From: Lysobacterales bacterium
GTDB taxonomy: Bacteria; Pseudomonadota; Gammaproteobacteria; Steroidobacterales; Steroidobacteraceae
NCBI GenBank assembly: GCA_003819815.1
Contig: RPQJ01000019.1
Location: 1-45,847, forward strand
Length of the DNA stretch: 45,847 nt
Direction: 5' to 3'
Shown: positions 16,200 through 26,000 of the stretch, piece by piece
Position numbering within the stretch: the stretch's first letter is position 1
Layout of the letters: each line of letters begins with the position of its first letter
Position numbers and translations under genes: made by a program
Notes under the pieces: generated by a model
Databases searched by the model: none
Seen by the model: only the letters and a program-made list of their open reading frames with translations
Told to the model about the DNA's origin: nothing

Positions 16200-16715
16200 A
16201 TGGGAGAGCCCCCGGACCGAGACGACGAGCCGCCGAGCAAGAGCGAGCTCAAGCGCCAGAGCCGCGATCTGCAGGATCTCGGCGAGTCGCTGGTCGCGCT
16301 GCCGATGGCCGAACTCGACGCGCTGCCGCTGCCCGAGGACGTGCGCGAGGCAGTCCTTGCCGGGAGGCGCATCACGAGCCACGGCGCAAAGGTCCGGCAG
16401 CGGCTCTACATCGGCAAGCTGTTGCGGCGTATCGACGTCGAACCGATCCGGGTCGCGCTCGAGCAACGGGCCGAGGTGGACCGCCAGCGCGCGCGTCGCG
16501 AGCACGTGATCGAAGGCTGGCGCGACAGGCTGATGGCGGACGAGCCGGGCGCGTGGACGGAACTCGGCGCGCTGGTGCCGCCTGCGGAGATTGCCCCGCT
16601 CCGGGCCCTGGTGCGGCAGGCCCGTGCCGAGAGCGCGTCGGCCCGCCCCCCGGCCTCATCACGGCAGCTCTTCCGAAGGCTGCGGGAACTGCTCGCGGAA
16701 GCCCCCCCACAGTAG
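16200..16715 (+). CDS. darP: ribosome-associated protein YjgA (DarP)
   Basis: This 171-residue DUF615 protein associates with 50S subunits late in assembly. It is highly charged and helical, with the family block Lys-Ser-Glu-Leu-Lys-Arg near residues 13-18, Leu-Pro-Leu-Pro-Glu-Asp-Val-Arg near 42, and [11 protein letters not shown] near 66. ATG 16200 is chosen over an in-frame GTG 18 bases earlier because that one falls inside the predicted -10. It is divergent from pmbA, a conserved pairing, and followed by purE 31 bases on. Confidence 0.88.
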   Translation: MGEPPDRDDEPPSKSELKRQSRDLQDLGESLVALPMAELDALPLPEDVREAVLAGRRITSHGAKVRQRLYIGKLLRRIDVEPIRVALEQRAEVDRQRARREHVIEGWRDRLMADEPGAWTELGALVPPAEIAPLRALVRQARAESASARPPASSRQLFRRLRELLAEAPPQ

Positions 16716-16731
16716 GCCCGCTCCGCCCCGG

Positions 16732-16740
16732 TGCTACAAT
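16732..16740 (+). promoter_or_regulatory. extended -10 (TGCTACAAT) at the purE start
   Basis: TGCTACAAT at 16732-16740 is a near-perfect extended -10. It ends 6 bases before the GTG start of purE, so transcription should begin at the start codon. No -35 or ribosome site is visible. Confidence 0.5.
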
Positions 16741-16746
16741 GCATCG

Positions 16747-17250
16747 GTGCAACCTCTCGTGGGCATCATCATGGGGTCGACTTCCGACTGGGAGACCCTG
16801 CGCAACGCGGCCGAGACGCTCGAGCGCCTCCGCGTGCCCCACGAGATCCGCGTCGTCTCGGCGCACCGCACCCCCGACCTGCTGTTCGAGTACGCGGGCA
16901 GCGCGCGGGAGCGCGGCCTCGAAGTCCTCATCGCAGGGGCCGGCGGCGCGGCGCACCTGCCCGGCATGGCGGCGGCGAAGACGTCGCTGCCCGTGCTCGG
17001 CGTGCCGGTGCAGTCGAAGACGCTGAACGGGCTCGACTCGCTGCTCTCGATCGTGCAGATGCCGGCCGGAATCCCGGTCGCGACGTTCGCGATCGGCGTC
17101 GCGGGCGCCACCAACGCGGCGCTCTTCGCGGCCGCGATACTCGCCAACACGCATCCCGCCGTGCGCGAGGCTCTCGACGCGTTCCGCGCCCAGCAGACCG
17201 CGAAAGTGCTCGCGCAGCCCGACCCGAGCCAGCCGCCCGTCGCACCATGA
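16747..17250 (+). CDS. purE: N5-CAIR mutase
   Basis: This 167-residue enzyme moves the carboxyl group of N5-CAIR to carbon in purine synthesis (class I PurE). Visible motifs are Gly-Ser-x-Ser-Asp-Trp near residues 10-15, Ser-Ala-His-Arg-Thr-Pro at 38-43 with catalytic His40, and [11 protein letters not shown] near 65-75. The GTG start is required: the nearby ATG at 16739 is out of frame, and the next in-frame ATG would remove the substrate loop. The last four bases are ATGA, shared with purK. Confidence 0.94.
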   Translation: MQPLVGIIMGSTSDWETLRNAAETLERLRVPHEIRVVSAHRTPDLLFEYAGSARERGLEVLIAGAGGAAHLPGMAAAKTSLPVLGVPVQSKTLNGLDSLLSIVQMPAGIPVATFAIGVAGATNAALFAAAILANTHPAVREALDAFRAQQTAKVLAQPDPSQPPVAP

Positions 17251-18332
17251 GGATCGGGGTCATCGGAGCAGGCCAGCTCGGTCGGATGCTGGCCCAGGCG
17301 GGCCATCCGTACGCGCTGCAGTTCCGCTTCCTCGACTCGAGCCCGGAAGCGCCGGGCGCGAAGGTGGCGCCGATCGTGGTCGGCGCATTCGACGACGCGG
17401 CGAGCCTGCGGAAGCTGTCGGCGGAAAGCGACCTGCTCACCTACGAGTTCGAGAACGTGCCCGTGGGGGCGCTCACCGACGTCGCGGCCGGCCGGCCCTG
17501 CCTGCCTCCGGTCGACGCACTGCGCGTGTCCCAGGACCGCATCCTCGAGAAGGAACTCTTCGGCCGTCTCGGCATTCCGACGCCGCCGTTCCGCGCCGTC
17601 GACACGTCCGATCAGCTGCACGCCGCGGTCACGGCAATCGGGCTGCCGTGCGTGCTGAAGACGCGTCGCCTCGGCTACGACGGGCGCGGGCAGGCGGTGC
17701 TTCGGCGTCCGGCGGACGTCGAACCGGCCTGGGCGCGGCTGGGCGGCGTGCCGCTGGTGCTCGAGGGGTTCGTGCCGTTCGACCGCGAAGTCTCGATCGT
17801 GGGTGTGCGGAGCACCCGCGGCGAGACGCGCGCATACCCGCTCGTCGAGAACGAGCATCGCGACGGAATACTCAGGGTCACGCGCGCCCCCTGGCGAAAC
17901 GCCCGGCTGCAGCGTGCCGCCGAGCGCCACCTGCGCCGCGTGCTCGACCACTTCGGCTACGCGGGCGTGCTCACGATCGAGTTCTTCGTGCACGGCGGGC
18001 GGCTCGTCGCGAACGAGATGGCGCCGCGCGTGCACAACTCCGGCCACTGGACGATCGAAGGCGCGGCGACGTCGCAGTTCGAGAACCACCTGCGCGCGAT
18101 CCTCGGCTGGCCGCTCGGCGACACGCGGCCGCTGTGTCCCGCGGCCATGGTGAACTTCATCGGCACGATGCCGGACCGCGGGCGCGTGCTCGCGCTGCCG
18201 GGCGTGCGTTTCCACGACTACGGCAAGGTCCCGCGACCCGGGCGCAAGCTCGGCCACGCCACGATCCTCGCGCGCACCGTGGCGGAGCGCGACAGGGTGC
18301 TGCGCCGGCTGCTGCGGCTGGTGCCCCGCTGA
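17247..18332 (+). CDS. purK: N5-CAIR synthetase (ATP-grasp)
   Basis: This 361-residue ATP-grasp enzyme carboxylates AIR with bicarbonate and ATP, feeding PurE. It opens with the Gly-Ala-Gly-Gln-Leu-Gly-Arg-Met dinucleotide-like loop (residues 7-14). The ATP-binding block [14 protein letters not shown] lies near 135, and [13 protein letters not shown] near 258. The ATG overlaps the purE stop by four bases, so the two are translationally coupled. Confidence 0.94.
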   Translation: MRIGVIGAGQLGRMLAQAGHPYALQFRFLDSSPEAPGAKVAPIVVGAFDDAASLRKLSAESDLLTYEFENVPVGALTDVAAGRPCLPPVDALRVSQDRILEKELFGRLGIPTPPFRAVDTSDQLHAAVTAIGLPCVLKTRRLGYDGRGQAVLRRPADVEPAWARLGGVPLVLEGFVPFDREVSIVGVRSTRGETRAYPLVENEHRDGILRVTRAPWRNARLQRAAERHLRRVLDHFGYAGVLTIEFFVHGGRLVANEMAPRVHNSGHWTIEGAATSQFENHLRAILGWPLGDTRPLCPAAMVNFIGTMPDRGRVLALPGVRFHDYGKVPRPGRKLGHATILARTVAERDRVLRRLLRLVPR

Positions 18333-18335
18333 TCC

Positions 18336-19196
18336 GTGCGGCGGCCGCGTCATCGGGCGGCCTTCCTGCGTCAGTTCGCCGTGCTGCTCGGCGCAGGCGT
18401 CCCGCCTGCGGCCGCCGTGCGCTCGCTCACCGCAGAATCACCGCCGCGTGACCGCGCGGGACTCGCCGTCGCGGCGGATGCGCTGGCCGACGGCCACTCC
18501 ATCGCAGCCGCCTTCCACGCATCGGGCCTCGTCGACGGACGAGACGAGCGCCTGCTCGCCGCATTCGAGCAGATCGGCCGCACGGACCGCGCGCTTGCCG
18601 CGATCGCTTCACGCATCGAGCACGCGGATCGCCATGCAGGGCTCGCGGGCGCGCGCTCGCTGCTGCCGGTCGGCCTGCTCGTCGTTGCCGCCGCGATCGG
18701 ACCGATGCCCGCGTGGCTGCAGGGCGACATCGACGGCTGGACCTGGCTCCGGGCCTTCACTGCGCCCCTGGCCCTGGTGCTCGCGATCGGCATCGCGGCG
18801 TACGCCATCTGGCGCACCGGGCGGACGCGATTGCTCGAGACCGGGCAGGCCCTGCAGGTGATCGCGACGGCACTCGAGTCGGGCCTGCCGCCCCACCTCT
18901 CCCTGCGGCTCGCCGCCGAACACGCGGCCCACCGTGGGGCTGCGGCCCGGCTACGCGACGCCTCGGGACTCGCGGCGGCGGGCCGCGCGCTGTACGACTG
19001 CCTCGTCCATGCGCGGCTGGTGCCCCGCGCGGACGACCGGGCGAGGGCACGACTCGTCGCGGCGTCCGGCGACGCAGCGATTCTGTCGGCGCTTGCCGAC
19101 AGGCGGAGGCGCCGCTCGGACGAGCAGGTGGAGACCGCGTCCCTCTGGACGCCGCGCCTGCTGTACGCAGTCACGACCCTGTTGCTGTTTCTGTGA
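18336..19196 (+). CDS. short GspF/PilC-like membrane protein
   Basis: This 286-residue protein shows the two-repeat layout of type II secretion and pilus platform proteins. The first cytoplasmic repeat (about 8-97, starting Phe-Leu-Arg-Gln-Phe-Ala-Val-Leu-Leu-Gly-Ala-Gly) is followed by membrane helices at 108-127 and 140-158. A second repeat (about 167-265, with Ile-Ala-Thr-Ala-Leu-Glu-Ser-Gly-Leu-Pro) and a terminal helix at 271-286 complete it. It is about 100 residues shorter than usual GspF. The GTG start lies 3 bases after purK. No other secretion gene except the ExeA-FHA ATPase downstream is present, so the apparatus it serves is unknown. Confidence 0.75.
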   Translation: MRRPRHRAAFLRQFAVLLGAGVPPAAAVRSLTAESPPRDRAGLAVAADALADGHSIAAAFHASGLVDGRDERLLAAFEQIGRTDRALAAIASRIEHADRHAGLAGARSLLPVGLLVVAAAIGPMPAWLQGDIDGWTWLRAFTAPLALVLAIGIAAYAIWRTGRTRLLETGQALQVIATALESGLPPHLSLRLAAEHAAHRGAAARLRDASGLAAAGRALYDCLVHARLVPRADDRARARLVAASGDAAILSALADRRRRRSDEQVETASLWTPRLLYAVTTLLLFL

Positions 19197-19230
19197 CGGA
19201 GCGCTTTTTTGGCTCCCGGGTCCGCTCCCG

Positions 19231-19247
19231 TATAGTAGGCGTCGGAG
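19231..19247 (+). promoter_or_regulatory. -10 and ribosome site of the ExeA-FHA gene
   Basis: TATAGT at 19231-19236 (five of six) is followed by GGAG at 19244-19247 and the ATG at 19254. The predicted leader is only about 10 bases. A weak T-rich run at 19205-19210 is the only -35 candidate. Confidence 0.4.
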
Positions 19248-19253
19248 CACTGC

Positions 19254-20513
19254 ATGTACCTCGAACACTTCGCGCTCAAGGAACTGCCTTTCAGGCTGAG
19301 CCCGGATCCCGCCTTCCTGTACCTGAGCGCGATCCACTCTCGCGCCAAGGCCTACATGGAGTCGACGATCTGGTTCACGGACGGATTCGTCGTGATCACG
19401 GGCGAGATCGGCTCGGGCAAGACGACGCTGATCGAGACGTTCCTGAAGGAGATGCAGCAGGACGTGGTGGTCGCGCAGATCAACCAGACCCAGATCTCGC
19501 CGATCGAGTTCCTGCAGTCCGTGCTCGCGCAGTGGGGCTTCAATCCCTTCAAGATGCGCAAGGCCGAGCTGATCGCGACGCTGAACCAGTTCCTGATCGA
19601 GCAGTACGCCGCGGGCCGCAAGGTGCTCCTGATCGTCGACGAGGCGCAGAACCTCACGAACAAGGTGCTCGAGGAAGTGCGCCTGCTGTCGGGCGTCGAG
19701 ACGACCAAGGAGAAGGTCCTGCGCATCATCCTGGCCGGCCAGCCCGAGCTGAACGCCAAGATCGACTCGCCCGACCTGGTGCAGCTGCGTCAGCGCGTGC
19801 GCCTGCGCTTCCACCTGTCGGCGCTCGGCGAGGACGATCTCGCAGCGTACGTGCGGCACCGCCTGAGCGTCGCGGGATCCGAAGGCCGGGAGATCTTCGA
19901 GCCCGAGACGTTCCCGGTCCTCTACAAGTACACGGGCGGCATCCCGCGCCTGATCAACACGCTCTGCGACACGGCGCTGCTCGCGGCTTTCGCACAGGAC
20001 CGCCGGACCGTCTCGTCCGCGGACCTCGATGCCGCGATCGCGGAGCTGCAGTGGACCGAGTACGCGGCGCGCACGCTGACCAAGGCCGAGCGACTGTCGC
20101 TCGACGACACTGCGCGCCACGAGCAGCCTCCCGTGGGGCGCATCGCGGTGTCGCACGACGGACAGCCCGTTTCCGAACTGCTGCTGGTGCCCGGCCGGTG
20201 CGTCATCGGTCGCACTGAGGACAACGATCTCCGGATCGACAGCAGGGTCGTGAGCCGTCACCACGCGCAGATCGTGACGACGACCGACGGCAGCTGGGTC
20301 GAGGACCTCAACAGCACGAACGGCGTCTACGTGAAGGGCCGCCGCGCACGGCGCCACCGCCTCAAGCCGGGCGACGTCGTGCGCATCGGCCAGCACGACC
20401 TCACCTACCACCTCCTCGGCCAGGCTGCGACGGACTCCGACGACGCCGACGAGGAGCCCGGCGAGGCAGTGAACGAGGAAGGCGCCGAAGCCGCGGTCGA
20501 ACGCGACGCCTGA
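19254..20513 (+). CDS. ExeA/GspA-type ATPase fused to FHA domain
   Basis: The first 280 of 419 residues form an AAA ATPase of the GspA/ExeA kind. Walker A is Gly-Glu-Ile-Gly-Ser-Gly-Lys-Thr-Thr at 50-58, and Walker B Leu-Leu-Ile-Val-Asp-Glu-Ala-Gln at 125-132. The N terminus Met-Tyr-Leu-Glu-His-Phe is typical. From about 295 to 390 an FHA domain follows (Ile-Gly-Arg, Ser-Arg-His-His-Ala, Asn-Ser-Thr-Asn-Gly-Val-Tyr), which binds phosphothreonine. The tail is acidic. ExeA helps build secretin complexes; the fusion suggests control by a Ser/Thr kinase, which is not in the window. It lies 57 bases after the GspF-like gene. Confidence 0.87.
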   Translation: MYLEHFALKELPFRLSPDPAFLYLSAIHSRAKAYMESTIWFTDGFVVITGEIGSGKTTLIETFLKEMQQDVVVAQINQTQISPIEFLQSVLAQWGFNPFKMRKAELIATLNQFLIEQYAAGRKVLLIVDEAQNLTNKVLEEVRLLSGVETTKEKVLRIILAGQPELNAKIDSPDLVQLRQRVRLRFHLSALGEDDLAAYVRHRLSVAGSEGREIFEPETFPVLYKYTGGIPRLINTLCDTALLAAFAQDRRTVSSADLDAAIAELQWTEYAARTLTKAERLSLDDTARHEQPPVGRIAVSHDGQPVSELLLVPGRCVIGRTEDNDLRIDSRVVSRHHAQIVTTTDGSWVEDLNSTNGVYVKGRRARRHRLKPGDVVRIGQHDLTYHLLGQAATDSDDADEEPGEAVNEEGAEAAVERDA

Positions 20514-20517
20514 AGCG

Positions 20518-20739
20518 TCAGTCGTCGAGCGAGCGGGAGTCGTACTGCTGGTGGCTCGAGCGGTAGTCGCGCCTGCGCATCCACAGCATGACCCCGGCCG
20601 TCAGCGCCACGACACCCGCCGCGAGCAGCAGGCCGCGTGGCCCGTGCTCAAGCAGCAGCGCAGCCGCCACGAGCACCGCGCCGACGCCCGAGTACACGTA
20701 GGGAATCGCCTCGTAGAGCGGCCGCGGAAGCCACATCAC
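20518..20739 (-). CDS. small two-helix inner-membrane protein
   Basis: This 73-residue protein has two predicted membrane helices (about 9-29 and 34-53), followed by a hydrophilic tail rich in Arg, Ser and Asp. I do not recognise the family. It starts 22 bases after the tldD stop, on the same strand, so it is probably co-transcribed with tldD. Its end faces the ExeA-FHA gene across only 4 bases. Conserved spacing and a clean hydrophobic pattern support a real gene; function is unknown. Confidence 0.65.
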   Translation of the reverse strand: MMWLPRPLYEAIPYVYSGVGAVLVAAALLLEHGPRGLLLAAGVVALTAGVMLWMRRRDYRSSHQQYDSRSLDD

Positions 20740-20761
20740 CGCAGGCCCCGGGAAGTCCGCC

Positions 20762-22264
20762 TCATGCAGTGCCGCCGACGGTGAGCCCGTCGACCCTGAG
20801 CGTCGGCTGCCCGACGCCGACGGGCACGTCCTGGCCCTCCTTGCCGCAGGTCCCGACGCCGTCGTCGAGCTTGAGATCGCTGCCGACCATCGAGACGCGG
20901 GTCATCACGTCCGGCCCGTTGCCGATCAAGGTCGCGCCCTTCACGGGCGTGGTGATGCGGCCGTCTTCGATCAGGTAGGCCTCGCTCGCCGAGAACACGA
21001 ACTTGCCCGAGGTGATGTCGACCTGCCCGCCGCCGAAATTCCGGCAGTAGAGCCCCCTCGGCACCGAGGCCAGGATCTCCTCCGGCGCGTGCGGGCCCGG
21101 CAGCATGTACGTGTTCGTCATCCGCGGCAGGGTGAGATGCGCGAACGACTCGCGGCGGCCGTTGCCGGTGGGTGCGACTCCCATGAGCCGCGCGTTGAGC
21201 TTGTCCTGCAGGTAGCCGCGCAGCACGCCGTCCTCGATCAGCGTCGTGCAACCCGTCGGCGTGCCTTCGTCGTCGACGTTCAGCGAGCCGCGCCGCGCCG
21301 GCAGCGTGCCGTCGTCGACGATCGTGACGCCCGGGGCCGCGACCCGCTGGCCGATGCGGCCGCTGAACGCGGAGGTGCCCTTGCGGTTGAAGTCGCCCTC
21401 GAGGCCGTGGCCCACCGCCTCGTGCAGCAGCACGCCGGGCCAGCCGGCGCCGAGCACCACGGTCATCGTGCCCGCCGGCGCAGGTACCGCGGCCAGGTTC
21501 ACCTGAGCCGTGCGCACGGCCTCTCGCACGAGGTCGCGCCAGCGGTCGCCGGCCAGGAATTCCGTGTAGGCGAAACGTCCGCCCGCGCCGGCGTAACCCT
21601 GCTCGCGCCGCCCGTCCTGCTCGATGATGACCGAGACGTTGAGCCGCACGAGCGGGCGCACGTCCGCCGCCAGCGTGCCGTCGCTCGCCATGACCAGGAT
21701 CGTGTCGTGCGTGGCCGCGAGGCTCGCCATCACCTGCGTGATCCGGGCATCGAGCCGGCGCGCCTCGCGATCGACTTCCTCGAGCAGCTTCACCTTGTCG
21801 CGGTCGCCGAGCGTCTCGACCGGGTCGACCGGGAGATACAGGCCGCGCCCGCGCGTCGCGCGCCACACCTGCTGGCCGCCGGCCGACCCTGCCCGCGCGA
21901 TGGCGCGAGCCGCGCGTGCGGCCTCGAGCAGCGCGGGAAGGACGACCTCGTCGGAGTACGCGAACCCGGTCTTCTCGCCCGAGAGCGCGCGGACGCCGAC
22001 GCCGTGGTCGATGCTGTGGGCGCCGTCCTTGACGATGCCGTCCTCGAGCGCCCAGGACTCCTCGCGGGTCAGCTGGAAGTAGACGTCCGCGTAATCGACC
22101 GCGTGGCCCATCACGTCGCCGAGCACGCTCGCGACGCGGTCCTCGTCGAGTCCGGCCGGCGCGAGCAGGCTCGCGCGCGCGATGTCCATCGGGTCGTCGC
22201 GCCCCGGCTCGAGCAGCACGGGCGAGCGAGGCGAGAACAGGGCCGGCGGGATCTGGATGGGCAT
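20762..22264 (-). CDS. tldD: metalloprotease TldD
   Basis: This 500-residue protein is the catalytic half of TldD/TldE, which cuts unfolded peptides. The zinc site His281-Glu282-x-x-x-His286 followed by Gly-Leu-Glu-Gly-Asp is visible, and the C-terminal Gly-Thr-Cys-Gly-Lys-Glu-Gly-Gln block is typical. The N-terminal 20 residues before the helix are slightly longer than in E. coli (481 residues). The ATG at 22264 lies 5 bases after the nitrilase-family stop. The partner pmbA is elsewhere in the window. Placement after rng, yhdP and the amidase is the usual gammaproteobacterial order. Confidence 0.95.
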   Translation of the reverse strand: MPIQIPPALFSPRSPVLLEPGRDDPMDIARASLLAPAGLDEDRVASVLGDVMGHAVDYADVYFQLTREESWALEDGIVKDGAHSIDHGVGVRALSGEKTGFAYSDEVVLPALLEAARAARAIARAGSAGGQQVWRATRGRGLYLPVDPVETLGDRDKVKLLEEVDREARRLDARITQVMASLAATHDTILVMASDGTLAADVRPLVRLNVSVIIEQDGRREQGYAGAGGRFAYTEFLAGDRWRDLVREAVRTAQVNLAAVPAPAGTMTVVLGAGWPGVLLHEAVGHGLEGDFNRKGTSAFSGRIGQRVAAPGVTIVDDGTLPARRGSLNVDDEGTPTGCTTLIEDGVLRGYLQDKLNARLMGVAPTGNGRRESFAHLTLPRMTNTYMLPGPHAPEEILASVPRGLYCRNFGGGQVDITSGKFVFSASEAYLIEDGRITTPVKGATLIGNGPDVMTRVSMVGSDLKLDDGVGTCGKEGQDVPVGVGQPTLRVDGLTVGGTA

Positions 22265-22269
22265 GGGTG

Positions 22270-23085
22270 TCAGGACGTCGACTGGCGGTGGGAGATGCTC
22301 GGGAAATTCTGCCTGACCTCGCGCTGGCGCACGAGGTCGATCGCGCCCACGACCACGCCGGTGCCACGCGGCAGCCGGGCCGTCACGCGGCCCCAGCAGT
22401 CGACGATCATCGAGTCGCCGTGGGTCTCCCGGCCGTTGTCGTGGAATCCCGACTGGGCGGGCGCGACCACGTGGCACAGGTTCTCGATCGCCCGCGCGCG
22501 CAGCAGGGTTTCCCAATGGGCACGGCCGGTGGGTGCCGTGAACGCGGCAGGGAGACAGTACCACTCCGCACCGAGGTCGAGCAGCCTGCGGAAAAGCTCC
22601 GGGAACCGGACGTCGTAGCACACGGCGAGCCCGAGCCGGCCCGCTGGCGTGTCGACGCAGACCGGCTCCCGGCCGGGCCGCACCGAGGCGGACTCCTGGT
22701 AACGCTCGCACCTGCCCGGAATCTCGACGTCGAACAGGTGGATCTTGTCGTAGCGCGCGACGCATCGGCCGGTGGAGTCGTAGACGAGGCAGGCCGCGGC
22801 GAGCCGCCGCTCGCCCGGAACCCGGAGCGGCACCGTGCCCGCGACGATCCACAGACCGAGCCCGCGCGCGACGGCCCCGAGCGCACGCTGGATCGGGCCA
22901 TCGCCCTCCTCCTCCGCGATGCGGAACTTGTCCGCCTCGTCGAGTCCCATGAACGCGAAGTTTTCGGGCAGCGCCGCGACGGTCGCGCCGCGCCCGCGGG
23001 CCTCGCCGAGCAGGCGCTCGGCCGTTGCGAGGTTGCCGCCCACGTCGGCGGAAGAGGTCATCTGGATCGCCGCCACCGACGTCAC
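22270..23085 (-). CDS. nitrilase-superfamily amidase (Nit1-like)
   Basis: This 271-residue cytoplasmic hydrolase has the full catalytic triad of the family: Glu41 in Leu-Pro-Glu-Asn, Lys114 in Tyr-Asp-Lys-Ile-His-Leu-Phe-Asp-Val, and Cys156 in [10 protein letters not shown]. The Lys-Ile-His-Leu-Phe-Asp-Val-x-Ile-Pro pattern is that of deaminated-glutathione amidases, so repair of deaminated glutathione is the best guess. The GTG start overlaps the yhdP stop as GTGA; an internal ATG at codon 9 would cut the first strand. Confidence 0.88.
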   Translation of the reverse strand: MTSVAAIQMTSSADVGGNLATAERLLGEARGRGATVAALPENFAFMGLDEADKFRIAEEEGDGPIQRALGAVARGLGLWIVAGTVPLRVPGERRLAAACLVYDSTGRCVARYDKIHLFDVEIPGRCERYQESASVRPGREPVCVDTPAGRLGLAVCYDVRFPELFRRLLDLGAEWYCLPAAFTAPTGRAHWETLLRARAIENLCHVVAPAQSGFHDNGRETHGDSMIVDCWGRVTARLPRGTGVVVGAIDLVRQREVRQNFPSISHRQSTS

Positions 23086-26000
23086 GGTGTCGCCTCCCGC
23101 TGCGGGCCGCTCGCCGCGCCGGCATTGAGGTTCGGGCTCGACGCCGCCGACACGCGCTGCACGACGGGATTCGCCCAGGGCCCCGTCACGCGATAGTAGA
23201 CCCGCGCGAGACCCTGCAATTGTCCCTTGAACAACTGCGACAGCACGAGCGCGCCGGCCGCGCCGACGGGCCCGCCGGCCAGGGCGCCCGCCACCGTGAT
23301 CGCGCCGCTCGGGTTGCCGCTCACGATCACGGTCTGGTCGTAGTCCTGCGACGCGAGCCCCGTGCGCCCGACGACGCCGAGGTCGATCGAAGCGCCCTTC
23401 ACCAGCAGGTTCTGCGTGTAGGCGTTGCCGGCGCGGACCTCGAAGTCGCCGCGCACCGTGTCGAATGCGAGTCCCTCGCCGGTCACGTCCCGGAAGTCGA
23501 GCGAGAGCCGGCGCGGCAGTTCCGCGATGCTGAGCAGGCCGAGCATGCGGCCCGCGCCCGGCTCGACGCCGCGCAGCTGGCCCTGGTCGAGCGCGACCGT
23601 CACCGTTCCGTCGGTGCGAGCGATGACGTCGGACGCCGGCCCGCCCGGCCACGTCACGCTCGCGACGGCCGACGCACTCTCGGCCTCGACGCCGGGCCGG
23701 TATCCCAGCGCACGCGCGGCCGCAGCGAGGTCGGTGCTCGAGAAGTCGAGCGAGAGACGCGTGCGGGACCCGTCCGGCTCCACGAACCAGCTGCCGCTGC
23801 CGCGCAGCTGGAAGTCCGGCGATTCGGTCGTGAGTCGCTCGAGTCGCAGGCCGAGCGGCTCGCGCGCCAGGTCCGCCGCGAGCCGTCCGAAGCGCCGGCC
23901 CTCCCAGGTGAAGTCGTCGACGCGCACGACGAGGGCAGGCAGCTCGCGCGGGTCGCCTTCGCGCGCCCGGCCTGCCGCAGGAGTCGATTTCGCCGAGCGC
24001 AGGGCGAGACGCCGCATGTCGAGGGTGAGGGCGTCGGGACCCTTGAAGTCGGCCGGCACGACGACGGTGCCTGCGGCCATGGGCCCGTCGACCACGACCT
24101 GCCACGACCGCTCGAGCGGCTGCAGGCGCGCGACCACGTCGTCGAACTCGAAGCCAAGCACGCGGACCCGGTCGAGGTGGACGTCCGCCGCGCCGAGCCA
24201 CTCGTCGAGACGAGTCGTGCCGGGTTGCGACGGGCGCAGCGCGAGCCATTGGGCAAGGTCGAACTCGGGCCAGTCCCCGGCGAAATGGAGCCCGGGCTGT
24301 GGCGGCAGGCTGGCCGGCCGACCGTCGAATCGTGCGAGGCCGCGATCGAGCAGCCAGCGACCGTCGCGGCGCATCGCAAATGCGAGGGCGGCCCGCGCGG
24401 AGCCAGTCTCGAGCCGCAGGGCGGTTCGCCCAGGCACGGGTAGGTCGAGCGTGACGAACGTCGGGCGCGGGTCCGCAGGGGTCTTCGCAAACGGTGCGGG
24501 CGCGTCGATGCCGAGACCCCGAAGGTCGCTCTCCACCTCGAAGCGGCCCGGCCACGTCTCGCCCTCGGCACGCCGTTCGAACCGACCCTCGAGCTTCCAC
24601 GGGAACGTTCCGCTCATGCGGATCGTGTCGGGCAGGCCGATGAATGCGGGCAGCCGCGCGCCGGCGGCGCGGCCCGTTCCGGAAAGCAGCACCGCGGCCG
24701 TGACCCCGCGGCCCGTCGGCCCGGGTCGCGCGCTGAGCTCGAACGGCCCGTCCAGGAAGTTGCCGCGCAGCGAGTCGGCGCGGATGTCCAGGTTGTGGAT
24801 CTCGAACGAGCCGGTCACGTTGGTCGCGGGCGACTTGAGCACGGGCAGCGCGACGGTCGCGGCCTCGAGCGTCGCGCGGACCCGGTAGTCGCGCGACTCC
24901 GGATCCTTCGTGGGCAGCCTGAGCCGCAACGCATACTCGGCCCGGCCCTGCCCCGTGATCGACATGAACTGGCGGCCGAGTCGCGGCCCGAGCGGGCTGC
25001 CCTGCAGCACGGCGAGCGCCTTGGCGAGATCGCCGCGCGCCGCGGCGTCGATGTCGAGTACCGGCTCCTTGACGTCGGCGATGTCGAGCACTGCCCGGTC
25101 GAGCGCGAGCCCTCCGACGGCTCCCTTGCGCAGCGACGCGCGCAGGCCTGCGTTGCGGAACTCGACCGTGCCCGCGGCGTCGGTGAGCGGCGCAAAACCG
25201 GGAAAGTAATCGAGGCGTATGCCGTCGACCGTCGCGGTCGCGTAGAACTCCCCCTCGCCGTTGCGGAAGGGAAACTTGCGCGTGGGACCCCGGTAGACGA
25301 ACCGCCCCTGGGTTGCGGTTCCCTGCCCGAATGCGGCACCGAGCCAGACGGCCGTGCGCGGCTTGAGGCGCCCGATCGGCAGAACGCGTCGGACCAGTCG
25401 GGCATCGAGGCGGTCCACGCTCGCATCGATCGCGAGCACGGGCGAGCGGCCGTTCATCGGCAGGCTCGCTTCGAACGAGCCGCGTACGTTCGCCTGCTCG
25501 TGGTCGATCGCGACGTCGCTCGAAGCGAGGATCCAGCCCTCGCCGTCGCGACGCCAGTCGACGTCCGCCACCACGAGTCGTCCCGTGATGGGCTCGCGAA
25601 ACAGCCGCGGCCATTCGAACGACGGAGCGTCCGAGCGCAGTCCGAGGCGTCCTCGCTGATCGGTGCCCGACAGGGCGCCCGACAGCCCGGCAAGACCCGG
25701 CCAGCGCGACACGGGCCTCGCCGCGATGCCGGAGAACTCGGCCGCCACGGTCCAGCGCGGATCCGAGCCCGCGCGCTCGCGCGTGATCCCGGCCCGCAGA
25801 CGGTCGATGCGTCCCGACGGATCGAGCCCCGACCACGGATCGAGCCCCGGCGGCGCGAAGGCGAGCGCGAGCGGCCAGGCCGCGGCGAGATCGAGCCCGT
25901 TCACATCGACGAGTCCATCGAACGCGCTGGCCGCGCGACCGCTCCATCGACCGGAGATGCCAGCCGGCGTGACGGGCTCGCCCGGCGTGCGCTGCAGCCG

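Noticed and set aside
19198-19216. GGAGC/GCTCC inverted repeat around a T-run as a terminator after the GspF-like gene
   Set aside because: The T-run is in the loop, not after the stem, so it does not fit a Rho-independent terminator.
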